DNA from: Apostichopus japonicus
Taxonomy: Eukaryota > Echinodermata > Holothuroidea > Aspidochirotida > Stichopodidae
DNA: 64,000 nucleotides
Assembly (NCBI RefSeq): GCF_037975245.1
Contig: NC_092573.1
Coordinates: 5,951,501-6,015,500, forward strand
Reading direction: 5' to 3'
Part shown: positions 1 to 12,396 of the stretch, piece by piece
How positions within the stretch are numbered: position 1 is the first letter of the stretch
How the letters are laid out: each line of letters begins with the position of its first letter
The notes under the pieces: model-generated
The model's input: the letters and a program-made list of their open reading frames with translations, nothing else
Databases searched by the model: none
What the model was told of the DNA's origin: nothing
Position numbers and translations under genes: made by a program

Positions 1-535
1 GAATCCATTTTGTCTACTTTAGAAGTAGATACATCAGCATATGAATACTACCCCTGTAATGAAAGTTGTAGTGATGTTTGATCCAACATAAACAATAAAG
101 CACAAATTAAATTAGCAAGATACTCCTATACTGAGGTTCTATACTGCTGTTATACACACCAATCCTGTTTGCCACAAGTTCACTGTTGATATACAAAACG
201 GTGCAACGTGAACATATCATGAATATTATACATTTAGAAATTGAATGAAATATTCACATGAAGGATGCTTAGATTATAAGTTTGTTTTTAAAAGCTATGA
301 CTAACTTTCCTTCAGTCTCAACTATTCTTTTCAAGCACAAATTCGTGGTTTGTCCCACTTTCAGATTTCGGGGACATCTGATAAGAACAAAAATATCAGT
401 AGAGTTTAGTGCTTTTTATTTGTCGAATATATTCAGCATTTATACCTAACAGAATAAAACTTGTTGGTTAATTATGTACAGTCTTTACAATAATTAAACA
501 AGATACAGCAAACCACAGTATCGTTCTATACCTGA

Positions 536-536
<1 letters not shown>

Positions 537-566
<30 letters not shown>
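537..566. repeat. (TA)n microsatellite
   Basis: An uninterrupted run of alternating T and A. No coding content. Confidence 0.9.
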
Positions 567-3500
567 CCAACAAAGTTTAATTTATTGCACGGAATAATAG
601 GCCATTCTTTAAACCTACCTGGTTCTTAGGCTGATATACCGGTAACGGCTAATCATATGTTTCAATCACCCATCAGTTGGAATGTATCGTATCGTCAATT
701 ACTTAAAACTGATAAAATCAACATTTGTTTGACGCACCCAGTTGGGACATTTTTTTCGTACTGCAGTGTCATGTCCCGCTTCAAAGCACTTCTATTCTCA
801 GTATTATCAGTATGAATATCATGTTTATATCAGATAAAAGGTTAGGAACTGTTCATACTGTCAATACGAGTGCTTCGGAGCATGATGTGAGAGGACAGAT
901 TAGAGAGGAATTAGCATTAGAAAAATGTCCCAACTGACTGATTTCAATCTAGGGAGGAAGTCCGAAACTGAATTTAACCTTAAACACAACAATATATCCC
1001 ATTCATAACCAATTGAGGAAAAAATATCTCTGGTATAAACTACTCTGCGATATTTCTTTATCATGTATTCTCAAATACCAACTAATTCTTTTATGTAATA
1101 TAGTTCTCCAATATAGTACATTATTTAACCTCATATAGGCTATTCCACACCCCATGTATCCCATGACCCCTTACAATTGACCCCGCGCTTCGGAATGCCC
1201 CCGCCCTCAACTCTTCCATCCGCAGGCCTAATTTTAAACCTGGGAAGCATTATACGTCAATTAAGTTCACGGACAAGTTCACCAGCTAGAAGGAGGAAAT
1301 TAGTTATGACATTAACCTGCTTTTCAACATGACACTTAAACACATTAAATTAATGTTTGTGAGATGCCAAACTGAGTCTCCCTTGTATTAAATAATAATT
1401 GACTTATCCTACATAATGAAAATCGTACACAATTAAGATTGTATACCCTATGTTGCTATCTAAGCTTACTAATTGAAGGATTAACCTGTGTGGTATCATT
1501 GAATAATCCATGGAGTAGTTAGAATGACGCAAGTTACAAGCCAAGACCAAATACTACAGCTTTAATTCATTCTTGGAGGTATTTGCTCTTTCGTGCGAAG
1601 ATTCCGAAGTAGTTTGATTAATTATTCCGGAAGTTTTGCCTCCTGGATTTGACTATGGCTATTGCTATTTAGCAAACCGCAAGAATACGTGAAATAAACC
1701 AAAAAGCACTAATCATTCGCTTCGGGAGAACAAGGGATGAATACCATTATGGTCCACTTCATCTTGTTATAGATTGATTAATGATTCAGAAATGCAGCTT
1801 TTTTCCTTTCTTTCTTTCATTCTAGGGAACAAGAGCAATGTCTGAGGCTAGTTAATCTAAGATACAACAACACTCATATAAACGAGGATTATACTGCTAG
1901 TGAATAATAGCTGTGTACATTCAAGCGAATGATTAAAACACGTAACATCAAGTATAGGTAAGCCGATTGCCAAGGTCACTAATCCATCGTAATCCTCCTA
2001 CATTTACTTCAAGAACTTTAAACTTATGACCGATGTTTTTAGCTTACATAATATAATGTACATGTTGGCAGTTCTCTCAACGACGTAGATGCTAATTATG
2101 CTGTGTTAAAGACCTCCTATTTAAGACCTCCTAATTCTAAAATAGGTTGCAGTTTGCGTTGGATTGTTACAAGGGCTTTATAAGAACCAGGTTTGGGCAT
2201 GTGGACAGTAATATCACGCTCCCCCTATTTGAGGTCTTCATTTATCTCATATTTCCTTACACCCTAATTGACCCATGGCGCTGGATTTTTTCCCCGTGAC
2301 CCCCCCCTCCCTTCCCCCAACCACACGGCACCTCTTCTGCCCTCATTCGTCAGGCTTGGGTTTCTTACCAAGCCATGTAGCATTTTATATATTTGGGTAC
2401 CAAATATTGTCAGATGTTCGCATACGATAGACCATGTAATTGTTTTCAATCATAATATCTCAAGCTGAGTCCCACAAGCTGAGTGTAATGTTCCACCGTG
2501 AGTCATATGCAAACAGTTAGGTGATGCTTCATTTAATTCTTCATATTGCGAGAACTTGATTGATTTAACTGACTCATTATCTAAACTGCTATCTTATACC
2601 TCTTTTAGTAGCCTATAGTTTATAGGCTACGTCCAGTGTGTGACAGGTTTAACATGATATGCAGTATTAATACTATATAGATACAGTAACATCTCGTATT
2701 AACAGATTAAGATCAACGAAATGTAGGGTTTATAAATGCCCCACAACCAAGCTATGAAGCATAATTATTCGGTCAATGTTTGCAACAGGTCCGGGAAAAC
2801 TCTGAAAGGTAAAAAGTACTGTATTCTGACACCAATTAACTATTTCATTACTGACATTTCATTTTGGAACTTTTTGAAGATTTCCAGTGGAGATAAGCAG
2901 ACAACCGGTTTTCTATATAAAATCTGTTGACAGTCCCAAGAATTAACCAGTTAACGGACGGAGCACAGTTTTTCTTTTACTACTACCCCCCCCCCCATCC
3001 TCTTACCTTTAGCAAGACCAAATATGATCATGCTTTGATGTTTTTATGATACCATACTTTTAACTATCAAAATATTAAACAAGATTGACAATATTTGTCA
3101 TGTGATATACATCGAACTAATTTAACCTTTATTGTGTAGTCTGTTGGATGTGCCACTTTTGTGTCATATTGACCAGGCCATGAAATAGCTAAAACTAATA
3201 ACAGTTCCATCAATCTTAGAGAGAGAAATCTTGCTGTTTACAACTGTTTAATTACATATCCATATTCCTTCATCGGTGAGTTACGAACGGTAGGCCTATT
3301 CTCGTCCGAAATAATTTGTGTTACAAAAAAAAAGAAATGATTTCGAAGCAATTTACTATTTCCTTTGCAAACTGTTGCGGCCTTGGCATAGTCATGACCT
3401 AGTTTCACTCTTCTTGGTGAGAATTGACAAATTATACTTACATGTCTCTCTGAACAGTGAGTTACATGATATTATCAACAAGCTGTATAGACCAACGAAA

Positions 3501-5575
3501 CTTTCAATAAAATGACAGTATTGGGCTGCAAATGTTATAGTACAAACAACATATTTGTTATAGTCTTACTGTCTATTTATGAGAATGGAGAAGGAACTTG
3601 GTTGGGAAAAACTTGAACCTTTTCTCAAACTGCATCTCGGCTTGAAATCTGCCTCGATACTCTGTAGTGATATATTTTGAAGTGGCTCGTACCGATGACA
3701 TAGCATGCATGAATCATGAAAACAAATGTACATTCAAGTGTCAGAAAAATATGATCATACTATCCCTAATGACTGCGATCATTTTTATATTTATGTTTAT
3801 AACGTTTACGCGGGAAAAAACTTCAACAAGTTTCTGGTTGTAAAATGCATCTCCATTTTCATCGAAACTTTGAAGAGCGTGAGTTTGCATTTGTTTCCGA
3901 TCTAAATTTCAGATGAAGGTCTCTTTGGTAATTCATTCGTCGAAACGTAACACCTGGCATAGTTTCATCCTTCATGAATATTCATAGCTACGCAGGGATA
4001 GTTCGCCTTCTCAATTGTTATTGGATATGTAAACAGGCACGTGATATAAGTCGGTCAGCAAAAAAGTAAGGACAATAAAGTCACGAGTGGATATATTTAC
4101 TTGGGTGTAACAAAACAAAAAAATATATAATATGTCTTCAAAATGTTGTAATATTGTTTCAAACTTTACCACCATCGAATATAGGGCATACACTATCCAT
4201 TACTATCTACTACATTAATTACATTAACTTTAACCTCTTCTTATAACAAATGAGTTATATACATGAGTGGAGGCACATCGGTTCTTTAGCCAAGATCACG
4301 TGTGGTATCGGCTGTTTTCAGATATACTGCAGTACACAGTAGGCTAACTCGCCGAGCGAAGAGCATGTGCATATCTATTCCATTTCGAAGGAACTCATGA
4401 TACATCACGTGAGCTAATACTGTCATGATTACACGGTTGGGACTGGGGTTATGAGAGTAGATCGAGTTCTCGTGCAAATAGGATCTATCTTGGATGACTT
4501 TTTTTCAAAGGTGTAGGCCTCATTGAAAGGGTTGGTATGGAATATCTGTGATGAACGATTCTCTGTTGTACGGTAAGCTGTCGACAAATAGACTACGTAA
4601 ACCCCATACTACTGATCGAAGATTTGAGAGACAACACCATCGGAGATAGAGTACTGGGTACAGGTGTTGCTCGGACAGATCAGGGAGTTGTTAGCGCCAC
4701 CATTTCCCTGGACGGATGTATTTGTATTTAAAGAACACCAAAACATTGCTATCAGTTAGAAGCACACATATGTATGTTATAAAGTATCTTGGGGGAATGA
4801 AGGGTCTGTTCATAGACGACAGGCATTCGCACCAGTAAATAATTTACACAATCAGTCTCGTGTGGTTTGATTCGCTCAGACTTTAAGAAGAGCGTAGGTA
4901 ATTATATTAATCAAATAAGTTTGAAAGTACAAAAACCAAACTAAAACAAGACCTAAAAAATAGTAAGAAAACAGTGAAAAATTAGTAATCATTTTCAAAG
5001 TTGATTAATTTTGATTTACCTGGCTATGAAAAATAAGGTTGCTTCAAAAATGATGAAATTAAAAAATTATATATATTTGTCCAAAATGAAATCTGTTATT
5101 TTTTTATGCATCATTTTACCTTCACTAAATGAGTTGGAACTCTAAAAGGGGGTAGGGGGTAATTAAATATGCTTTACGCGCGCAGTTAGTATACATAATG
5201 AAATAAAACAAGAGACTTCTTTCAGTGAAAAATAAATGTTATATTGCCATCGTCACTTCACCTTTTAGTCAACGCGAAACTGTTGAATAGCATGTCGAGA
5301 TTTAATGAATATTTTGTTTTGTTTCAGCTTGGATTGATATCAAGTCGAGAAAAGTGTCATAAAGTATGATTAGACAGTGCTTAGTGATTGAAATATAAAC
5401 GACTGCGATTTTACCCCATCAAGAAGTAGTTAAAGGGGAACGCTGTGCTTATCACCCATTTTAACTGAGAGGGAATTACAAGAATTGTCTCGGAAAATGT
5501 TACTGCATGTCACTGCATGCATACTTGCAGTTCATATCGTTTGTGTCACTATAAAGCCTATAATTACTTCATACT

Positions 5576-5640
5576 TCAATAATAATAATAATAAATTACA
5601 TTTATATAGCGCTTAATACAGCGTTTCAAAGCGTCTTTAC
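5576..5640 (+). repeat. Dispersed repeat, ATTTATATAGCGCTT type
   Basis: An (ATA)n lead-in is followed by ATTTATATAGCGCTTAATAC and a short TTTCAAAGCG segment. This phrase is a familiar high-copy interspersed repeat in marine invertebrate genomes. I recognise the phrase rather than a complete element, and see no target-site duplication. Confidence 0.5.
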
Positions 5641-5866
5641 AAAGTAGGAAAGAGACAAAGGAAACCAAGGGGAAAAAAGAAACTAGGAATCAAACAGAAA
5701 TGTTTTAAAGTTGTCTCTTGAAAAAAAAAGGGAGGGAGAGTCACGATTGGTCAATCAATCCATAATTGTTTATAAAGTCAACTATATGGTATTCTTAAAT
5801 GATGATACATCAATTAATAAGCATCGTGATTGCCATTTGGTTTTTAATCTTCATCTTTGCCTACAG

Positions 5867-5925
5867 AAGACTAATTCAAGGTCTATACGAGATATCCGAG
5901 TCAAGAAGAGATTATAAGAGACAGC
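5867..5925 (+). other. Putative 5' UTR portion of GPCR first coding exon
   Basis: A pyrimidine-rich stretch ends in CTACAG at 5861-5866, a good splice acceptor 60 nt before the ATG at 5926. An in-frame TAA at 5872-5874 with no ATG in between makes 5926 the first usable start. This implies at least one further upstream non-coding exon that I could not locate. Confidence 0.5.
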
Positions 5926-6291
5926 ATGAACACCTCCGACGGGGTCAGCAAGATGGTCCAGTCAGGTGATGATGGCTCATCTGCAGTCACGCCACAATAC
6001 TCGGATTACTCAGACTATCAATATGGACCAATAGGACCATTCTACTCTACCGTATTTGCCATATTTATCCTCATTATACTGATGTCAGCCACTGGTAATT
6101 CCCTCGTGATCTTTATTGTTCTTCGGTTTCGGGCCATGCGCAATAGCGTGACCAATTTTTACATCATGAACGTCGCCCTCAGTGATATAGTCTACACGTT
6201 CATGTGTGTGCCCGTTATGGCCTACATATTCTTTTGGCACGTGTGGCATTTTGGGAATTTCTTCTGCAAATTGTTCGCGGTCCTTCAAACG
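5926..6291 (+). CDS. GPCR coding exon 1 (residues 1-122)
   Basis: Encodes the acidic, tyrosine-rich extracellular N-terminus, TM1, TM2 and the start of TM3. It ends at codon ACG directly before GTAAGT (6292-6297), phase 0. Reading on into the intron meets a stop within a few codons, which supports the splice. Confidence 0.88.
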
Positions 6292-9200
6292 GTAAGTGTG
6301 TTATATTTTCGAGATTAAAGTACGTCGTACTTTTTCGCCATTCTTCAAATAATGCCTTTAAAGGTCAACTAATATGGTAGAAGTCACATTCTCATCACCT
6401 ATACGCTCTAATTTCAACCATTTGGTTTAACTGCCATTTTGAAAGCATACCTATATCCACACTGTGAGATATCTCATTCGTCTATTGATTAACACGCCTC
6501 AATTTCTGGGAAATATTTTTGGGAAAAACTTTTACCTTTTTGAAGCAAAGTTGGGGCCAATACTAATGACCTTTAAGGAATACCTAAGTATCATTTTTTA
6601 AATCAATCATACATTTTTTTTGGGGGGGGGGGAGGGGGGGTGAATATTGTGTCCTATGTGTCTGAGAAAATAACCAATTCATTTTTCGCAGACATTTTTA
6701 AATTCGTACTGAGAGCAAAGAGAAAGATACATGGATGCTTGTCATTTTGTTTCAATTTGTGATATTATATTACCATTGTTGCAAACAAAAGCGTTGTTAA
6801 ATATGAAAGTGTCAACAATATGGTTTAAATGTGTAATAGTTCATCAGGTTTGCAAAATGCTATATACATCTACCATCTGAAATAAAACTTTAAAAAGATA
6901 ATCATTCTATATTGGCATTTTGAGCAATATAACGTGAAGGTCGCTCTATTAAAGTATCAATTCTAGACTTTTCAAACCTGTATAGCCTGTATAAAAGATA
7001 AGGAAGTCGATGATATCTTCTTTCGCTTAAAGACCATTCACACATGCACAGACGGATTAGAGTATAGGGTTACTCAATTAATTTTCTACGAGGTTCTACA
7101 AAATTACAATTTTAGTTCGGAGTAAAGGGCCAGAAAACAAAGTCTCATTTTACCTAAGTAACGTTATTTGCGATATGTAGGCCAGTATAGGGTGCTCAAA
7201 ACTAAGACCAAAAAATGGTTTGCATACCAGATAAGTTCAGGATTGGATTCATTTTTTTAATACCAGATTGAAATCTTTCGAGTGCCGGATTTGGTACAAA
7301 GAGAAACTCTTGGTACAAAGAGATATACGCAGATCCAAGAACTTCTCTACCACAGCAATACTGCCATTGTATTGTCTCTTTATAAAAAAGAAAGAATATT
7401 TTAAATATGATTATTACTGTGGAGGTATTAATTAGGAGATAACATCTGTTCACAAAATATGGGCAAATTAATCAAATTGAACTAGCGCCGACAGGTTGAG
7501 GTTATTGCTCTTTGGTTTCCCGAAATGTATTACCGACCTTGAAATATTGTTTGTAGGGGGGGGGGGGGGTTGCAAAGTCGGCAATGACTGCTATTACGGT
7601 TAGATTCGTCCAACATAGCAACATACAGAAACGTTGTACTCAAAGCCGTCGCCAAAGTGAATTAATCAGGTCACATATCCGGAGTCTATGTATGCTAAGT
7701 TCTTCAATACCGCCCTCATTATTTCGGGATATGTATTATACTGTAGTTTTGATTCTTTCCGCACTGGAGAACGTTGATTATAGCACACGAAGTGACTTAA
7801 TACGTGATGTTCATTTCCATTAACGATCAACCGAAGAACGATCTGAGATTCACAGATGTCGAATATATTCATACTTTTTATGCTGATATTATATATTTAT
7901 TAATATTTAATATAAACAATAGTTTATCAGTTCAACCTTTACGTAATTTTAAAGTTGCTTATGATGAAGAAACTTTCATATTGATTTACCAAGCAAACTG
8001 TACATTTCGATATTAACTTCTTTCAATCACATTTGCTTAATATAAGGATAAAATGCCTTTCAGTTAACAGGCTAAGTTAATACAAGTTTATCAAAATAAA
8101 TGCAAATGTGGATGTTTTCCACAGATATTATCGATAGAATGCCTCTGAATCTTTATATCATTTCTTCTTTTGCAGGCAACTGTACAAGTCACATGTACCA
8201 CACTGACGGTTATGACGGTTGACCGTTATTACGTCATCATTTCACCTCTGACATCACGACAGACAAGGACCATTCCAAAAGCGGCGGGTATTAGCGTGGC
8301 CATTTGGATTTGTAAGTACATACAATTAGGCTCACAAGGGATCGTAATGTGATAACGCACATATTGTAGTTATTGGCAATACAATACATTGCAATACAAT
8401 ACAATACAACATAATGCAATGCAATGCAATGCAATGCAATGCAATGCAATGCAATGCAATGCAATGCAATGCAATGCAATACAATACAATACAATATAAT
8501 GCAATGCAATACTATACAATACAATATAAAACAATGCAATACAATGCAATGCAATGCAATACATCACAAAACAATACAATACAATACAATAAAATACATT
8601 ACAATACAATGCAATACAATACCATACAATACAATTCAATTCAATAAAAAATTGTGAATGTCTTTTAGGGGTGAATTGCACTTTTATTCCAGAGACTAAC
8701 TTCATTCTTAACCACTTCTGAATAAGAGGATTTTGTTTATTTTTTTTTTTGGAGTAAAATTTAACGGTTAAGTTGCAGTGAAATTTACTCTTCGATAGCC
8801 TGATCATTCTTGGAAATCTCAAATTGTGACCATTCGGAGTTAAGAAGGTAAAGAGGGTGCTCCCAATGGTAACATAGCACTTGCTACCAGTATAGTTCAG
8901 AGTAACCATGACAGTGTTAGCACACTGCCTTTCTGGCATCACCGACAATTGTCTTTATAGCACCCTGTAGGAAGTTACATTTTGTGTGTACCAGGTGGTG
9001 TGAGCTGCACTAGCAACCACCCGTAATACACACAATTTAGATCGAGAATCCTAGGTGTTGCACGATCGGATGCAAAATGTTAATTTCATCGTGCAACTAA
9101 CAAGTTTGAAAAGAAAATTCCTCATCATAAAGTGATCATGGCGGCGCAAACTTCTTTACTGACATTTCCGAAGTAATCATGACGTCATTCCATTAGTTTT

Positions 9201-10781
9201 AATTTAATCATTGCGTGCAGACATGTACAGTGGCTTAGACATTGAGATAAAATAAAATAAATTACTAAGTCGATATTTAGAATTCTTAAACAAGAAATAT
9301 TTACTTTTTATCCCTAAGTTTCTACCTGTTTCTTTTATTTTTTATCTCCAACGTTCGATTTAGTATCCAAATAATTTCTATTCTGAGCCATGGTAGGCAT
9401 ATACAGGGTTTGCAAAAATACTGAAAACATGTAAAATAAATATAAGGGATGAAATAGAAATATCAAGCATTTAAATTATTGAAAACTTATTAGTTTGAAA
9501 TAGAAAGTTAACGGTATACAGTTCATAATAATATGTGACGTCTACCATGTAGATAACAGGTTATAAATTTATATATTTCATATTTAAAGCTCAAGTATGT
9601 CACTGAGGTTTGTTCAATTAATGACGAGCATTAATGCTGATAATGACATGACCATATCTGAAAAGCCCGCGTACCGACACAGATAGAATATTGCTCGAAC
9701 GGTTATACAATATTTTGTTTTCAATCAAGCACATGTGTTGAATTTAAAAGAGAACAAAAAAATATTGATTTTACCAATTTTGACGACGTTGTAATCTCTA
9801 TTTATTGTTTTTTGATACAATATAACCAATATTTCATTGTCAGGTCTATCGCTGTAGTGATGGGTCATAAGGTTATTCGTAGTCTCACTTTTCGGTCGTT
9901 TCAACTAAACATATAGATGTTAAAACGATTGCTTATATAACTTAATGGTGTCAGAACAGTATTAGTTTGCGTGTGCGTGTGTGTATGTGTCACATAAGTT
10001 GTCATTTCCACTTTTCGGATTAGACTGAGCTACACAAGAGACGTTTCGAATATTTTTTTTTAAAGAAAAGTCACCCAAGAAAGAACCTGGGCACGAAAAA
10101 CAAAACAACCAATATATATTATGGATCTGATTCCCCCAACAAAAATTTCAGGTTTAATTTTTTTAATATATTTTGCTTTCCTTTACAGTTTCATTCGTCA
10201 CTCACACGCCACTCGCGTTTCTGTACGAGGTCGATGAATATTCATCATGCAACGTCCGTCAGGGAGTTGGTAGCGGCTACCTAATTTTCTTGTTCCTCAG
10301 CACTTACGTAATCCCTCTGACCATCATCGGTGTCTGCTACGGGCTGATTCTCTCTCATCTCTGGAAGCTAAGTCGTAATGGTAGCTCTAAAGAAACATCA
10401 GTACAGACAGCCACAAAGAAATGGAAAACGACGAAAATAGTCTTGGCGGTGATATTATTATTTGCTTTCTGTTGGTTGCCGATTCACATCGTCAACATCT
10501 GGCAAGGCTTCCAATCACGGGATAATGAATATTTCCGTTCGTGGGAATTTGCCATCATTCATACCCTAAGTTTGTGTTTGGCTTACGCCAATTCCTGCAT
10601 CAATCCAATAGTTTATGCGCTGGCTGGTACAAGCTTCCGTAAACATATGAACAAAATGTTCACCTGTCTTGGGGGCGATAGGCGGGATCCTTACAGCCAG
10701 AATACGACGAAATATTCGTTACATAAACACGACACTTCTCGCACCGACGCTACTATGATGAGCCATAGTACTCACTTGTAA
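5926..10781 (+). CDS. Neuropeptide G protein-coupled receptor, kisspeptin/galanin-like (whole gene span)
   Basis: Class A seven-transmembrane receptor for a neuropeptide, acting in the plasma membrane. Joining 5926-6291, 8176-8311 and 10189-10781 gives 364 residues with phases 0 and 1, all with GT/AG borders (donors GTAAGT and GTAAGT). Hallmarks: N-glycosylation site at N2; GN in TM1 (residues 57-58); LSD with D87 in TM2; C114 at the start of TM3 and C188 in loop 2 for the usual disulfide; D138-R139-Y140 after TM3; W166 in TM4; P210 in TM5; CWLP 262-265 in TM6; NPIVY 306-310 in TM7; a likely palmitoylation cysteine C327. The run VDRYYVIISPL resembles kisspeptin receptors, whose motif is followed by YVTV-x-PL, more than galanin or allatostatin-A receptors. 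Those two families remain the alternatives. No tandem paralogue is visible here. Confidence 0.88.
6292..8175 (+). other. GPCR intron 1
   Basis: A 1.9-kb AT-rich intron. It contains G-runs near 6622-6640 and 7556-7570, but no recognised element or coding segment. The acceptor is a TTTCTTCTTTTGCAG tract ending at 8175. Confidence 0.8.
8176..8311 (+). CDS. GPCR coding exon 2 (residues 123-167 plus 1 nt)
   Basis: Encodes the rest of TM3 with the DRY motif, intracellular loop 2 and TM4 up to the conserved tryptophan. It joins in phase 0 to exon 1, giving QTATVQVTC across the junction, and ends one base into a codon before GTAAGT. Confidence 0.88.
8312..10188 (+). other. GPCR intron 2
   Basis: A 1.9-kb intron carrying a large pentanucleotide satellite just after the donor (8378-8645). 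The remainder is plain AT-rich sequence with no recognised element. The acceptor is CTTTCCTTTACAG ending at 10188. Confidence 0.8.
8378..8645. repeat. (GCAAT/ACAAT)n pentanucleotide satellite
   Basis: About 50 units of a 5-bp motif. The 5' half is nearly pure GCAAT; the 3' half mixes ACAAT, GCAAT and TCAAT. The motif lacks stops in several frames on both strands, so it produces long spurious open frames rich in Q, C, N and A on plus and in I, L, H and C on minus. It begins about 65 nt after the exon 2 donor. Confidence 0.95.
10189..10781 (+). CDS. GPCR coding exon 3 (residues 168-364, stop)
   Basis: Encodes loop 2, TM5, a short intracellular loop 3, TM6, TM7 and the C-terminal tail. The first two bases complete a Phe codon begun in exon 2. 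CWLP, NPIVY and a Ser/Thr-rich tail with likely phosphorylation sites are visible. The stop TAA is at 10779-10781. Confidence 0.9.
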
Positions 10782-12016
10782 CAAATATCTTAATATCAGG
10801 CTGACAATGGGTCTTGTTTATTAATAATACGGTATTGCATAATATGCAATATGTATTAATATAAGGAGAACTCTTTACGTTAAAGATCGTAGGTATTATG
10901 ATCCCAAAATTGAGGAAGCTAAAAGTTTGCTTGAATAGATCAAAAGCAATTTTCTTGGAGCTCTGAAACCTTTAGGTTGTTCACAGAGACAACGGAGGGT
11001 TAAATAAGACAATCAAGTGTCTAAAGAAAGAGAAAAGGTTCATGGCTGACAGTGATAAGCTACTTGAAGTTTGACGGAACAGGGGTAACAGTCTATTTTG
11101 GACCATAAGCGCGTAAAGCTCACAGGGCGGTTAGGAGGAGAATAATCGTGGAGAATACGGGAGAACTTAAATTAGTGGAAAACAGGCAGAAGTGTTCCTT
11201 TCCATAAATAAGAGGTGACCCCTTTTGGTATGAAAAATATCCCGTCCTTTTAGGTAAAGTATATACAGAAATGCTGGAATTGTTAATCGCAAAGGAATTT
11301 GTGATTTAGAATGACACAGCTCGAAGATTTATTTTGTCAGAAAATTTGGAGGGATGTTTGTGGTTCCTCCATTGAAGTCAAGTTGCACGTCCCTCTTAGG
11401 TACCCAGTACCCCCTCTCCAGGTTCGCTTATCCTTCATCGTCCCTGTTCGGGTAAGAGAAATAAAATAGCGTCGGGGGGGGGGGGAAGGGAGTGGCGTAG
11501 AACGGAACCATTATAACTTCACATACTACAATGTACTCCTCTTTAATTATATAATAAAGTTCACCTTCATAGACCGCTGTCTTCAATGTTGACGTTGGAA
11601 GAACTATAGAAGTATTCTTGCACGTTAAGATATAGTTATTTTTTAATGTAATCAACTGTAGGACATAATTTACGTTATCATGTCCTGTTATAGCAACATT
11701 TATAACGTAAAACCCTCTATTACTAGAAGCAAAATCAGCCGCAAATTACGGGAATGTCGGACGTGAATTTTACAGATGAGATAAAATATCTCAAAGTGAC
11801 CTGTTGAGAATTGATATAGTCAGCTTGAAGACTACAAACGGGATTCTATACCGTACATGGGTCCGTATATACAGTGGCCTAGTTAGGGGCTGAGAGGTCG
11901 CGGTACAAGAATGAGATCTTCTTTACCTATACCATATACATTTGACACAAAGTCATAAAAGTGTAAATACCACAAAGTTCTGTATGTCTTATCTTATACG
12001 TGACTGGCAGTCACAG
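10782..12016 (+). other. GPCR 3' flank
   Basis: Probable 3' UTR and downstream DNA. It has no coding content and a 12-nt G-run near 11475. The first AATAAA downstream of the stop is at 11460-11465. Confidence 0.4.
11460..11465 (+). terminator. Candidate poly(A) signal for the GPCR gene
   Basis: AATAAA 679 nt after the stop codon, followed by a G-rich stretch. It is the nearest canonical hexamer; usage is unproven. Confidence 0.3.
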
Positions 12017-12388
12017 CAAGGGCGTAGGAACCGGGGGGGGGGGAGCTGGGGGCGCCAGCCCCCCAGTGAAAAATATGGGGGCGGAAGTATAATTCCGCCC
12101 CCCGCTCCGCAAGTCAGAAAACCCCTTTTTCATTTCCAAATGAGAAAAAAAAAATCTCATTTGGAGCACCAAATTGCATCTAAGGCCAGGTGAAAATGCA
12201 AAATTATTTACAAAATGGAGTGGGTGTTGAAGTGTGCTATATTGCACCAAATTGCATCTGAGGCCACCTGGAAATGCAAAAAACATCCAAAGGGGAGGGG
12301 GACACCCACTTCTCTTAGACCCCTCCCCCAGGCCGGCCATCAGTCTTCAGCCCCCGCATCCACTCAAAAGTACCTTCCTACGCCACTG
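12017..12388. mobile_element. Short non-autonomous hAT-like element
   Basis: Flanked by a perfect 8-bp target-site duplication AGTCACAG (12009-12016 and 12389-12396). The left terminus CAAGGGCGTAGGAA and the inverted right terminus CAGTGGCGTAGGAA match at 12 of 14 positions. The 372-bp interior contains G/C runs and two similar copies of a segment containing ACCAAATTGCATCT. It has no transposase frame. An 8-bp duplication with CA-starting inverted repeats is typical of hAT elements. Confidence 0.8.
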
Positions 12389-12396
12389 AGTCACAG

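Larger units (their letters stand above)
1..5866. other. Upstream non-coding DNA
   Basis: I see no convincing coding exon in these 5.9 kb. The reading frames are short and lack family resemblance. The stretch holds a TA tract near 540, short poly-C runs near 2300 and 2988, and a common dispersed repeat near 5580-5640. A 5' untranslated exon of the GPCR gene could lie here, because a splice acceptor sits just before that gene's start codon, but none can be picked out by eye. Confidence 0.5.

Noticed and set aside
8370-8948. Long open frames on both strands over the CAAT-type satellite (up to 192 codons)
   Set aside because: They are products of a stop-free 5-bp repeat within an intron; composition is purely repetitive.
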